Assembly (NCBI GenBank): GCA_023248505.1
Contig: JAHFEM010000004.1
Coordinates: 1-16,084 of the forward strand
DNA length: 16,084 nucleotides
Direction: 5' to 3'
Source: Nitrospirota bacterium
GTDB lineage: Bacteria; Nitrospirota; Nitrospiria; SBBL01; Manganitrophaceae
The notes under the pieces are model-generated. The model was given only the letters and a program-made list of their open reading frames with translations, did no database searches and had not been told where the DNA came from. Below are positions 1 through 7,013 of the stretch, piece after piece. Numbering within the stretch: position 1 is the stretch's first letter; each line of letters opens with the position of its first letter. Position numbers and translations under genes: made by a program.

Positions 1-2
1 AG

Positions 3-218
3 ATCGGCAAGCCGATTGAGTACGAGCCCCTTCCGATGGAGCAGGCGGAGAAAGTCTTCGGACACGATTTCGGGGTGATGTTCCGGTGGTTCAACGAGGT
101 CGGCTACAGCGTCGACATTCCGGAGCTGGAGAAGCGCTGGGCGATTCCGCTGACGAAGTTCCGGGAACTCGTTGCGACCGAAACCTATCAGCGGCGCTTT
201 CAGCCGAAGGCGGCCTGA
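3..218 (+). CDS. NmrA/HSCARG-family NAD(P)-binding protein, C-terminal fragment
   Basis: The reading frame is open from the left edge (first complete codon at position 3) to a TGA at 216-218, giving about 71 residues, so this is the end of a longer gene that starts outside the window. The visible part reads as the C-terminal region of NmrA-like atypical short-chain dehydrogenases. It has a GKPIEYEPLP segment, an FxxMFRWFNEVGYSVDI block and a closing amphipathic stretch around LTKFRELV. In this family the Rossmann fold is N-terminal and so cannot be seen here. Members are often NAD(P)H sensors or reductases of unknown substrate. The in-frame ATG at 36 lies inside conserved sequence and is unlikely to be the true start. 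A strong terminator follows 13 nt after the stop. The family call is fairly good; the exact function is unknown. Confidence 0.65.
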   Translation: MGKPIEYEPLPMEQAEKVFGHDFGVMFRWFNEVGYSVDIPELEKRWAIPLTKFRELVATETYQRRFQPKAA

Positions 219-231
219 CCTTGTTTAGCTC

Positions 232-268
232 AAAGCCGCTGGCCTCGGGAAGGGGGCAGCGGCTTTTT
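232..268 (+). terminator. Rho-independent terminator of the NmrA-like gene
   Basis: A 10-bp perfect stem (AAAGCCGCTG at 232-241 pairing with CAGCGGCTTT at 257-266) encloses a 15-nt loop, and its 3' arm runs into a five-T tract (264-268). It lies 13 nt after the stop codon of the NmrA-like gene, where an intrinsic terminator would be expected. The first visible codons of the hicB remnant overlap its end. Confidence 0.8.
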
Positions 269-395
269 GGAGGAAGCGACGGCTCATTTAAAAGAAGCGG
301 TGGAACTTTTTCTGGAGACCGCAGATCCAAAAGAGCTGAAGCAGCGCCTTCACAGCCAGATCTACGTATCGCGATTTGAAGCGGCGCATGGGTAG
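267..395 (+). pseudogene. hicB: 5'-truncated hicB-like antitoxin remnant
   Basis: Frame 3 from about 267 (a TTG) to TAG at 393-395 encodes about 42 residues. They begin LEEATAHLKEAVELFLET and end in SQIYVSRFEAAHG. The EEAxxxLKEAVELFLE helix and the following short strand are typical of the C-terminal half of the small HicB antitoxins that pair with HicA. The N-terminal beta strands, including the usual PELPGC-type segment, are missing: upstream sequence in this frame is the terminator of the preceding gene. No ribosome binding site is visible before the TTG. The frame ends 4-stop-overlap style across the ATG of the hicA remnant (388), the arrangement expected of an original hicBA operon. I read it as a decayed antitoxin fragment; a very short functional peptide cannot be excluded. 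Confidence 0.65.
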
Positions 396-646
396 GCTTC
401 GAGTCCTTTCAGGCCTGGAAGTAGGCCGCATTCTTGAAAGACATGGTTCATTGAGGCCCGTCGCGCGGAAGCCATATCGTCATGCAGCGTCGCCATCAAG
501 GAACAACCGTTACTGTCCCCGTTCCAAACCATCCGGAAATCAAAATTGGCACTATCCTCTCAATCATTCGCCAAAGCGGGATACCGCGATCAGCATTTGA
601 ACACGCACGCGCGTCGCATTCCCCGCCCCCTTGGGGCGAGGGTTAG
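388..646 (+). pseudogene. hicA: Frameshifted hicA-like mRNA interferase toxin
   Basis: ATG at 388 opens MGRLRVLSGLEVGRILERHG, a typical HicA N-terminus (double-stranded RNA-binding-like fold). The frame then breaks near 445. From 467 a different frame carries GSHIVMQRRHQGTTVTVPVP followed by NHPEIKIGTILSIIRQSGIP, the catalytic-His strand (GSHxxM/R) and C-terminal helix of HicA. Restoring one T near 445 and one G near 467 would join the two parts smoothly through HGFIEARRAGSHIV. The natural HicA end is about position 601; the shifted frame then reads on to TAG at 644-646. HicA toxins cleave mRNA and are neutralised by HicB, whose remnant overlaps the start of this gene. With both genes damaged the module is probably dead. 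Two indel errors in assembly are the main alternative, though they would not explain the truncated hicB. Confidence 0.75.
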
Positions 647-653
647 ACGCGCG
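608..653. repeat. Perfect 8-bp inverted repeat with inner GC hairpin
   Basis: CGCGCGTC at 608-615 is matched by GACGCGCG at 646-653. The enclosed sequence contains a second hairpin, CGCCCC (624-629) and GGGGCG (633-638) with a 3-nt loop. No T tract follows in either direction, so it is not a classical terminator. It begins immediately after the natural end of the hicA remnant and abuts the larger inverted repeat at 653-800. Confidence 0.5.
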
Positions 654-798
654 AATGTGCAGATTGCAATGGATGGCGAAGCCTCCGCCCACATCGTTCG
701 CAAAGCGAACCATACAAATAGATTTTTTCTCCTTTCGGGTCGAAGATGGCTTCGCGATGTGAGTGGAGGTACTTCGTACCCGATTTGTATCTGCACAT
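643..798 (-). CDS. Small Cys-pair (possible zinc-binding) protein, 51 aa
   Basis: On the minus strand an ATG at 798-796 opens a 51-codon frame ending in TAA at 645-643. The product starts MCRYKSGTKYLHSHREAIFD and continues with a GEKIYLYGSLCERCGRRL block before a short basic tail. Cys2, Cys33 and Cys36 (CERC), with His12, His14, His42 and His48 available, suggest a small zinc-ribbon-like fold. About half the codons end in G or C, and the residues have a natural protein-like mix. A GGGGA lies almost directly before the ATG, inside a hairpin (800-819), which is too close for a good ribosome binding site. The reading frame also coincides with nested inverted repeats, so it could instead be a chance frame in a structured element. 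I do not recognise the family. Confidence 0.4.
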   Translation of the reverse strand: MCRYKSGTKYLHSHREAIFDPKGEKIYLYGSLCERCGRRLRHPLQSAHSRV

Positions 799-819
799 TC
801 CCCGCTGCTTGCGGCGGGG
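653..819. repeat. Nested inverted-repeat region (MITE-like or structured RNA candidate)
   Basis: A perfect 12-bp inverted repeat, GAATGTGCAGAT (653-664) and ATCTGCACATTC (789-800), bounds 148 bp. Inside it CCTCCGCCCACATCG (682-696) pairs with CGATGTGAGTGGAGG (755-769) apart from one G-T pair and one mismatch. ATACAAAT (712-719) also matches ATTTGTAT (783-790), which would compete with the outer stem. Local hairpins occur at TTCGC-AAA-GCGAA (697-709), GGTAC-TTC-GTACC (768-780) and CCCCGC/GCGGGG (800-805 with 814-819). No target-site duplication is evident. The region could be a small non-autonomous element, a structured RNA, or coding sequence of the 51-aa frame that happens to be palindromic. 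Confidence 0.45.
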
Positions 820-847
820 AGCTTCAATCGTGATTGGAAATTCTCAA

Positions 848-1048
848 TTATTTGTAATGCGTGGGCCAAGAAGGTAGAGGGGTCGGATGTTTGGCTGCGT
901 CTCTCAGGTATTTGAGCCGACAAAGATGATGGTCGAGCCCCATTATCAACGTCACTATCACTAATGCGGAATGAATATTTTCGTTTGCGGCGACGGGTGG
1001 ACGCATGTGATTGACATTCTTCTTGTAGACAGGTAGGGCATCCTTCAC
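848..1048 (-). CDS. Doubtful hypothetical protein, 66 aa
   Basis: A minus-strand frame starts at ATG 1048 with GGAG about 6 nt upstream, which is an acceptable ribosome binding site. It starts MKDALPVYKKNVNHMRPP and ends in LPSWPTHYK. There is one mildly hydrophobic stretch (SALVIVTLIMGL) but no motif I recognise, no repeat and no family resemblance. It lies in the decayed patch downstream of the SnoaL-like gene on the same strand, 16 nt beyond its stop. It may be a chance open frame; nothing else in 820-1064 looks coding. Confidence 0.2.
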   Translation of the reverse strand: MKDALPVYKKNVNHMRPPVAANENIHSALVIVTLIMGLDHHLCRLKYLRDAAKHPTPLPSWPTHYK

Positions 1049-1064
1049 TCCACTACCACGCGGC

Positions 1065-1493
1065 CTACGGCGTCAATCCCAGCTGCCGCATCAGGGTGGC
1101 GGCGTCGAAGTAGAGGCGGGCGAGGGCAATCTTGCCGTTTTTGATCTTGAAGATTTCGCAGAAGGAGAGGTCGATCGCCTTCCCGGTCGGCGGGATCGGC
1201 CCTTTGGGGCCGGCGAACGGACCCGACTGGTGGGTCCCCTTGCCGGTAAACTCGACCGCCACCCAATCGCCCGAGGCGATCAAGTTCGTGATCTCAACGC
1301 TGGCATCCGACATCGCGGTCGTCCACATCTTCAAAAACTGCTGATAACCATCCGGTCCCTGATAGGTGGTCCCGAAGGGGACATTGGTCCACTGCGCTTT
1401 CGGATCGACCAAGGTCGCCCCGGTGCCGAAATCGCGCTTGTTGAAGGCATTGTAATGCGCTCGAACGATGTTGGCCGACTCTTCTGCTGACAT
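1065..1493 (-). CDS. SnoaL-like / ester cyclase-fold protein
   Basis: The 142-residue product has the size and layout of the SnoaL/NTF2-like fold: an N-terminal helix (ANIVRAHYNAFNKRD), a hydrophobic pocket region (VPFGTTYQGPDGYQQFLKMW, 38-57), then beta strands VEITNLIASGDWVAVEFTGKG (66-86), IDLSFCEIFKIKNGKIALAR (107-126) and a short C-terminal helix. Bacterial members are mostly uncharacterised; some are polyketide cyclases or isomerases, and no specific substrate can be named. I chose the ATG at 1493 because GGAGGAAGGG sits 6 nt upstream of it; the upstream ATGs at 1514 and 1511 would place that ribosome binding site inside the gene. It lies 42 nt after the smc stop on the same strand and may be transcribed with it, with no obvious functional link. 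Confidence 0.75.
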   Translation of the reverse strand: MSAEESANIVRAHYNAFNKRDFGTGATLVDPKAQWTNVPFGTTYQGPDGYQQFLKMWTTAMSDASVEITNLIASGDWVAVEFTGKGTHQSGPFAGPKGPIPPTGKAIDLSFCEIFKIKNGKIALARLYFDAATLMRQLGLTP

Positions 1494-1535
1494 CTTTTTC
1501 CCTTCCTCCATCATCGCTGATCGAATTGAAAAAAG

Positions 1536-4500
1536 TTAGATCGAATCGGAGGCGACCGGTGTCTCGACCGGGTGTCCATTCCCATTCGTCCCCTCTTTCT
1601 CATTGAGATTAACCGAGATCAGCCGCGAGAGGCCGATCTCCTCCATGGTGACGCCATAGAGGACGTTGGCGATCTCCATGGTCCGCTTGTTATGGGTGAT
1701 CACGATGAACTGCGTTTGCTGCGACATCTTGCTGACCGCGAGGGTGAACCGGCGCGTGTTCTCCTCGTCGAGCGGGGCGTCGATCTCGTCGAGCAAGCAG
1801 AAAGGGCTTGGATGGATCAAGAAGGTCGCGAACAACAGGGAGATCGCCGTCAACGCTTTCTCTCCGCCGGAGAGAAGCGTGATGCTCCGCGGCTTTTTGC
1901 CGGGGGGCTGGGCGATCATCTCAATGCCTGATTCGAGCGGATTGGCCTCGTCGAGCAGCACCAACTCCGCCTTGCCCCCCCCGAAGAAGGAGACGAAGAC
2001 CTCTTTGAACTTCTCGTTGAGGAGGACGAAGGTCTCGCTGAAGAGGCTCTGCGTGGTTTTGTTGATCTTGGCGATCGCTTGCCGAAGGCTCTCCATCGAG
2101 GTGGTCAGATCGGTTTCTTGCGAGGTGAGGAACTGGTAGCGGGTTTCCAGCTCGCGGTATTCCTCGATGGCGCCGATGTTCACCGGGCCCATGTCGTCGA
2201 GCGAGCGGCGGAGTGCAGCGGCCCGCTCGCGCGCCTGCTCCATCGTCCATTCGCCCTCTTCCGAAGAAGGGGGGGAAGGAACGGCCTCGGCGATCTCGAT
2301 CTGATAGTTCATGAAGATCGCCTCCCGGATCTTCTCCTGCGTCATCTGGGCTTCGATCTTTCGGAGGGCGCGCTCTTGAAGCGATTTCTGCGTTTGGTCC
2401 AGCTGCGATCGGAGTTGGTGGATCTCCTGCTCGACCTGCTGCAGCTGCCCCAGGACGGCGGCGTGGGCCTCGGTCTTCTCTCGAATCAGGGCGACCCTCT
2501 CTTCCCGTTCGGACATCGCCTGCGAAATGGCCGTTGTCGTTTCGGCCTCTTCGGCCTCGGCGATCTGCCACTTTTCTTTCAGCGAGGCGAGGAGGCGCTC
2601 TTTCTCGATCAAGCGCTGGGCGAGCTCCTCTTTGGCTCTGTCGACCCGATCGCGCTTCTCCAGCAGGTGCCGATGCCGCTCTTTGAGAGAGGCCGTTTCC
2701 ATCTTGAACCGGACGACCTCTTCTTTGATTCCTCCCAAACCTTGCCGGCGCGCTTCGACCTGCTCCTGCTGGCGGACAATCTCGGCTTCTTTTTCCTCTT
2801 TGAGGCGCAGTGCTTCGGCGATCCGATTCCGCTCCCCCTCCTCCTGCTGCAAGAGCTCCCGCTCTTCTTTTGTCCCTTCTTCCTGTTCAAAGAGAACGGT
2901 TTGAAGGGCGTTCTGCAGGCGATCGATCTCCACGTGCGAGGTGCTAAAATCTTTTTGCTCATGCAGTTGCTGCATCTCGAGCGATCGGATCTCCGACGTC
3001 AGCATCTCGATCTCCTGCCGCGTCAGATGGAGGATCTCCTGGTTCTGGGCGATCTCCTCGTCCAGCCGCCGCATCTCCGCGTGGAGCCGGTCCATCTGGT
3101 CGGACAACAATTTGATCTCGCGCTTTTGTTCGAGAAGACCGGTCTCGCCTCGCTCCCCCCCGGTCACCGCACCGGAGGGATCCAAGACCTCTCCTTGCAG
3201 CGTGACCCACACGGCCGGAGCCGACACGGTATTCCAGAGGTGAAGGGCGACGTCGAGGTCGCGAACCAGGACCACCTCTCCGAGGAGGGCATTCACAAGG
3301 GATTCATACCCTTCACGGCAGGCGACCAGATCGAGCGCCCGTCCGATGACCCCCTCTTGACCCGCTTCGAGAGGGGAGAGGGTTTCTTTCCCAACGCGGG
3401 GCTGGCGCGGAAAGAAGGTTCCCCTTCCCATCTGAGCCTGCCGGAGGTGATCGATTCCCTGCTTGATCTCGGCATGCCCTTCCACAATAATCCCGCGCAG
3501 ACGGCTTTCGAGCACCCCTTCGATCGCTTTTTCATAGGGAGGCGGGACGTCGATGAAATCGGCGACCATGCCATGAAGTCCCTGAAGTTGAACGAGAAGG
3601 CTCTCCGTCCCGGGGCCGAGAAGCCCCTTGTAGAAGCCTTCGCGGGAGGCAAGCTGGGCGGCCAGGGCGGCCCACTCTTCCTTCGCTTGGGAGAGCCGGG
3701 TCGATTGGGCTTTTAGGTCGGCCTCCGTCTCTCTCAGACGGGTTGTGGCAGCGGTCTGGGCAGCGCTCTTTTCCGAGAGCAGGTACCGCGTCTGCTCCAA
3801 CTGTCCCTTCAGCCGCTCGGCGGTTTCTTCGATCTCCCGCTTTTTCCCCTGGACCGTCTCCAACTCTTGGGCGCCGCGGCCTTTTCGCTTGATGATGTCT
3901 TCTTTGCGCAATTCAATATGGAGGAGGTTGTTTTTCGCCTGGGTCAGCCGCGACGCCAGCTCGAAGAGAACGACCTTTTCCTGCTCCAGGCGGGCGATCT
4001 CGCGGTTCAGCTCTCCTTCCAGACGGTTCGATTCCTCCTGCCGTTCGGTGAGAAGCCGTTCCCGCTCCGGCTGCTCCCGCTCGATCTCCTCCCGCTCTTT
4101 CTCAAGGAGGTCTTCTTCCGCTGTCAACGTGGCGTCGGCCTGCCGGATCTCCCCGATCTCCTGCTGGTTGTGCGCTTCGGTCTCGCTCCATTCCTTCCGC
4201 TGGGCGCGAATCGTCTCGATCTTCCCCTCCAGCCGCTGGATCTTTCCCTCGATCTCGAAGACCTGCGTTTTAATCTGTCCCAGCGCTTGCTCCTGCTCCG
4301 TTAAGACAAGCTTGGTTTCGGCTTGCTTCAGATCGAGCCCGGCCAGGCGATGCTCTTCGCCGGCGGCCGTCTCTTGCAGCGCTTTTTCTTCCTGCTCCAG
4401 CAGATTGCGCGTCTGTGTCCACTGTTCCCATTCGGCGCGTGCGACCCAGAGCTCGAGCGAGCGGAGCTCTTCCCTGAGCTTTTGATACTTTTCCGCTTTC

Positions 4501-5138
4501 CGGGCCTGTCGGTCGAGGGAGTTGATCTGCCGCTTGATCTCGCCGATGATATCCCGGACCCGGGTGAGGTTCTGCTCCGTCGCTTCGAGTTTGCGGAGGG
4601 CTTCCGCCTTTCGAAGGCGATATTTGGCGATCCCCGCCGCCTCTTCGACGATCTCCCGCCGCTGCATGGGGGAGGCGGAGATGAGATCATCGACCTTCCC
4701 CTGCTCGATGATGGTATGGGCGCGGTATCCGGCGCCGGTGTCGATGAGAAGATCGCGGATGTCCTTCAATCGGCAGGTGGTCTTGTTGATAAGGTATTCG
4801 CTCTCTCCGGAACGGAAAAGCCGCCGGCTGACGGTGAGCTCGGCGTAGGGAGAATAAGGAGGGGGAAGCTCATTGTCGATGTCGCCGAAGGTCAGGGACA
4901 CCTCCGCCATCCCGAGCGCTTTGCGTTGCTCCGTCCCATTGAAGATCACATCCTCCATCTTCTCGCCGCGGAGGTTTTTGGCGCTCTGCTCTCCGAGCAC
5001 CCAGAGGATGGCGTCGGCGATATTGCTCTTTCCGCAGCCGTTCGGCCCGACGATGGCGTTGATGCCGGGCTGGAAGGTCACCACTGTTTTATCGAAGAAC
5101 GATTTGAATCCGAAAACCTCTAATTTCTTAAGACGCAT
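1536..5138 (-). CDS. smc: Chromosome segregation ATPase SMC
   Basis: This is a complete 1200-residue SMC, the usual size for the bacterial condensin subunit that works with ScpA and ScpB to compact and separate chromosomes. Residues 1-170 form the N-terminal ATPase half, with Walker A GPNGCGKSN at 31-39 and a Q-loop EQGKVDDLI near 145-153. A long charged coiled coil follows (about 170-505). The hinge (about 519-665) contains DFIDVPPPYEKAIEGVLESR and a GEVVLVRDL strand. The returning coiled coil runs to about 1000. The C-terminal ATPase half carries the ABC signature LLSGGEKA from 1088 and Walker B CLLDEIDAPLD around 1114-1124. The start ATG has GAGG 9 nt upstream. scpA and scpB are not in the window. 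An ASDSI tail follows the conserved end. No domain is missing and I see no frameshift. Confidence 0.98.
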   Translation of the reverse strand: MRLKKLEVFGFKSFFDKTVVTFQPGINAIVGPNGCGKSNIADAILWVLGEQSAKNLRGEKMEDVIFNGTEQRKALGMAEVSLTFGDIDNELPPPYSPYAELTVSRRLFRSGESEYLINKTTCRLKDIRDLLIDTGAGYRAHTIIEQGKVDDLISASPMQRREIVEEAAGIAKYRLRKAEALRKLEATEQNLTRVRDIIGEIKRQINSLDRQARKAEKYQKLREELRSLELWVARAEWEQWTQTRNLLEQEEKALQETAAGEEHRLAGLDLKQAETKLVLTEQEQALGQIKTQVFEIEGKIQRLEGKIETIRAQRKEWSETEAHNQQEIGEIRQADATLTAEEDLLEKEREEIEREQPERERLLTERQEESNRLEGELNREIARLEQEKVVLFELASRLTQAKNNLLHIELRKEDIIKRKGRGAQELETVQGKKREIEETAERLKGQLEQTRYLLSEKSAAQTAATTRLRETEADLKAQSTRLSQAKEEWAALAAQLASREGFYKGLLGPGTESLLVQLQGLHGMVADFIDVPPPYEKAIEGVLESRLRGIIVEGHAEIKQGIDHLRQAQMGRGTFFPRQPRVGKETLSPLEAGQEGVIGRALDLVACREGYESLVNALLGEVVLVRDLDVALHLWNTVSAPAVWVTLQGEVLDPSGAVTGGERGETGLLEQKREIKLLSDQMDRLHAEMRRLDEEIAQNQEILHLTRQEIEMLTSEIRSLEMQQLHEQKDFSTSHVEIDRLQNALQTVLFEQEEGTKEERELLQQEEGERNRIAEALRLKEEKEAEIVRQQEQVEARRQGLGGIKEEVVRFKMETASLKERHRHLLEKRDRVDRAKEELAQRLIEKERLLASLKEKWQIAEAEEAETTTAISQAMSEREERVALIREKTEAHAAVLGQLQQVEQEIHQLRSQLDQTQKSLQERALRKIEAQMTQEKIREAIFMNYQIEIAEAVPSPPSSEEGEWTMEQARERAAALRRSLDDMGPVNIGAIEEYRELETRYQFLTSQETDLTTSMESLRQAIAKINKTTQSLFSETFVLLNEKFKEVFVSFFGGGKAELVLLDEANPLESGIEMIAQPPGKKPRSITLLSGGEKALTAISLLFATFLIHPSPFCLLDEIDAPLDEENTRRFTLAVSKMSQQTQFIVITHNKRTMEIANVLYGVTMEEIGLSRLISVNLNEKEGTNGNGHPVETPVASDSI

Positions 5139-5599
5139 CTGTTCATCCTCAAGTGATCAAAAAATGAATTGGAGTGAAAAGGGGTGGAACGAACCGGGGA
5201 GGGGAAGGAAATACCCGGCCTCATGGGGGATCGATCCTCAATCTCGAATCGGTCCATCAAGATAAACGGAGACCTCCAAACAACAAGAAAAATCATTTCT
5301 TCATAACATAGGTTTGGGTTAAAGTAAAGAAAAAATAGTCTATATCTGGGGGTATCGATCGGCGAAGAGCCCATCGGATCGCGGTTAGGGTTGCAGCTTT
5401 TGCGCGGAAGTGCTAAAGATTGCCATCCTGGATTCATCCGGGCTGGGATATGCTGGGGTCGGAGTCGAATGAGTTCGTCATTCCCGCGAAAGCGGGAATC
5501 CAGGAACCATGGATCTAAGAACGAGATTCCCGATTAAACATCCGGGAATGACAGACGAAGCGTTTTTCAATACCCCCGATTAACGAAGACAACGAGTCG
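5139..5599. other. Divergent intergenic spacer between smc and the amidotransferase gene
   Basis: This 461-nt spacer must hold the promoters of smc (minus) and of the amidotransferase operon (plus), but I see no convincing -35/-10 pair in either direction. An AT-rich stretch lies at about 5283-5345. A palindromic repeat fills 5476-5553. The open frame on the minus strand (5120-5437) overlaps the smc start, resembles no protein family and is not supported. Confidence 0.6.
5476..5553. repeat. REP/dRS3-like palindromic repeat (ATTCCCGC-GAAA-GCGGGAAT)
   Basis: A perfect hairpin ATTCCCGC (5480-5487), GAAA loop, GCGGGAAT (5492-5499) is followed by a second one, ATTCCCG (5526-5532) and CGGGAAT (5543-5549). 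The outer ends also match: GTCATTCCCG (5477-5486) and CGGGAATGAC (5543-5552). The core fits the ATTCCC-N8-GGGAAT pattern known from Neisseria dRS3 and from similar dispersed repeats in many other Gram-negative genomes. It lies about 50 nt upstream of the amidotransferase start. No T tract follows, so a terminator role is unlikely. Confidence 0.75.
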
Positions 5600-6301
5600 A
5601 TGTCAAAGGTCTGGGTGCTGCAACACATTGCCTGTGAGACGTTGGGGACAATGGCCGATATTTTGGAGGCGGCGAAGGTCTCCGTTCAATACATCCGACC
5701 CTTTGAAGGGATGCCTGTCCCCAAGGGGATGGGAGATGCATCGGGGCTCATTGTGATGGGCGGTCCGATGGGGGTATACGATCATCCGCGGTATCCCTTC
5801 CTTTCCGACGAGATGCGGTTGATCGAACAGGTTCTCAAAGAGGAAAAACCGATCTTGGGGGTCTGCCTGGGAAGCCAGCTCTTGGCGGCTGCCTTGGGAG
5901 CCGCGGTCACGCCGGGGGAGAGGAAGGAGATCGGATGGCATCCGGTGCAGCTGACAAAAGAGGCCCAGACCGATCGACTCTGGAGGGGGATCGAACCGGT
6001 CTTCACCGCGTACCATTGGCATGGCGATATTTTTCAGCTTCCCGAAGGAGCGGTTCCGTTGGCCAGATCGGCGCAGACCGAACAGCAGGCCTTCCGCTAT
6101 GGACCCAATGCCTACGGATTTTTATTTCATATGGAAGTGACCGAGAAGATCATCCGCGAAATGGCGGGCGCTTTTCCCGAGGAGCTCAAAGAGAGCCGGG
6201 TCGATGGGGGGGAGATGATTGGTAAGATCCCCGACCATCTCCCTTCTCTTAGAAAGATCGGGGGGATTGTCTTCGAGCGGTGGGCGAAATTAATCCGGTG
6301 A
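5600..6301 (+). CDS. Class I glutamine amidotransferase (GuaA-like domain protein)
   Basis: The 233-residue product is a stand-alone type 1 amidotransferase domain, which releases ammonia from glutamine or works as a related peptidase/transferase. The nucleophile elbow GVCLGSQL places the catalytic Cys at 89. The His-x-Glu partners are H177 and E179 in FLFHMEV. An early MGGPMGVYD loop (53-61) supplies the oxyanion region, and a TAYHWHGD segment (136-143) precedes a strand typical of GMP synthase (glutamine-hydrolysing)-like proteins. No synthase domain is attached, so it is not GuaA itself; the substrate is unknown. The ATG at 5600 has only a weak upstream purine run (ACGAG), and no better start exists. 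A HAD phosphatase follows after 10 nt on the same strand, suggesting an operon. Confidence 0.85.
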   Translation: MSKVWVLQHIACETLGTMADILEAAKVSVQYIRPFEGMPVPKGMGDASGLIVMGGPMGVYDHPRYPFLSDEMRLIEQVLKEEKPILGVCLGSQLLAAALGAAVTPGERKEIGWHPVQLTKEAQTDRLWRGIEPVFTAYHWHGDIFQLPEGAVPLARSAQTEQQAFRYGPNAYGFLFHMEVTEKIIREMAGAFPEELKESRVDGGEMIGKIPDHLPSLRKIGGIVFERWAKLIR

Positions 6302-6311
6302 TGGAGGCTTG

Positions 6312-6929
6312 ATGGACCGTTCCATTCGCAACATTGTTTTCGACCTCGGCGGGGTTTTGCTGGAGTGGAAGCCCGATCAAATCTTAGCGCGGCTTTACCC
6401 AGAGGACCCAGAGACACAGGCTCTCGTCAAGAAGGAGGTGTTTCAGCATCCCGATTGGCTGGCGCTCGATAAAGGGACGCTCGACGAGGAGAGGGCGGTC
6501 CGGTTATTCCAGCAGCGAACGGGACGGCCCCTTTCGGAGATGACGGTGCTGATGGATACGGTGAGAGAGACCCTCATCCCCATTCAGCCGACCTTTGCGC
6601 TTTTAGAAGAGCTGTCGAAGGAAGGGATGAATCTCTATTGTGTGTCGAACATGCAGATCAATGTCTTCGCCTATCTTCAGAAACGATATGATTTTTGGGG
6701 AAAGTTCAAAGGGCTCGTGATCTCGGCGCACGTTCGAATGATCAAGCCGGACGCCGAGATCTTCCACCACCTCTTCTCGCGCTTTGGGCTGGCTCCCTCT
6801 GCCAGCGTCTTCATCGATGATCATCTTCCCAATGTGGAGAGCGCGCGACGCCTTGAAATGCAGGCGATTTTGTTTCAAGGAGCCGACGACTGCCGCCGGC
6901 AGCTTCAACAGGTTCATGGGCGGCTATAG
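6312..6929 (+). CDS. HAD-superfamily phosphatase (YihX-like, subfamily IA)
   Basis: The 205-residue product has the four HAD motifs: motif I FDLGGVL with nucleophile D11, motif II with S112 in CVSNMQ, motif III K145 in MIKPD, and motif IV FIDDHLPNVESA with D169 and D170. The helical cap lies at about 18-95. The second Asp of motif I is Gly, as in E. coli YihX (a glucose-1-phosphate phosphatase, FDLGNV), so this may be a family trait rather than a loss of activity. Substrate specificity cannot be read from the sequence. The start ATG at 6312 has GGAGG 4 nt upstream; the in-frame TTG at 6309 is too close to that site. It is 10 nt downstream of the amidotransferase and converges on rnr. Confidence 0.85.
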   Translation: MDRSIRNIVFDLGGVLLEWKPDQILARLYPEDPETQALVKKEVFQHPDWLALDKGTLDEERAVRLFQQRTGRPLSEMTVLMDTVRETLIPIQPTFALLEELSKEGMNLYCVSNMQINVFAYLQKRYDFWGKFKGLVISAHVRMIKPDAEIFHHLFSRFGLAPSASVFIDDHLPNVESARRLEMQAILFQGADDCRRQLQQVHGRL

Positions 6930-7013
6930 GCCGCTCTATAACAGAACACCTCCAAGTTTTCTATTTTAGTTTTATATCTTGCTTTTTCTAGGAAAATCGT
7001 ACGCCGGAGGAAT

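Noticed and set aside
564..923. A 119-codon minus-strand frame across the inverted-repeat region
   Set aside because: It runs antisense through the end of hicA and lacks protein-like blocks; the 51-codon frame at 643-798 is the more convincing reading of this strand.
2079..3716. A 545-codon plus-strand open frame opposite smc
   Set aside because: It is antisense to the conserved coiled coil of smc and has the Leu/Phe/Asp-rich composition expected of the complement of Glu/Lys/Gln-rich codons. It matches no family.
5120..5437. A 105-codon minus-strand frame upstream of smc
   Set aside because: It overlaps the smc start codon and has no recognisable motif or clear ribosome binding site, with a composition typical of non-coding DNA.
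6916..6935. Small hairpin GCGGC-TATAG-GCCGC at the end of the HAD gene, considered as a terminator
   Set aside because: The stem is short and overlaps the stop codon, and the following bases are not T-rich.
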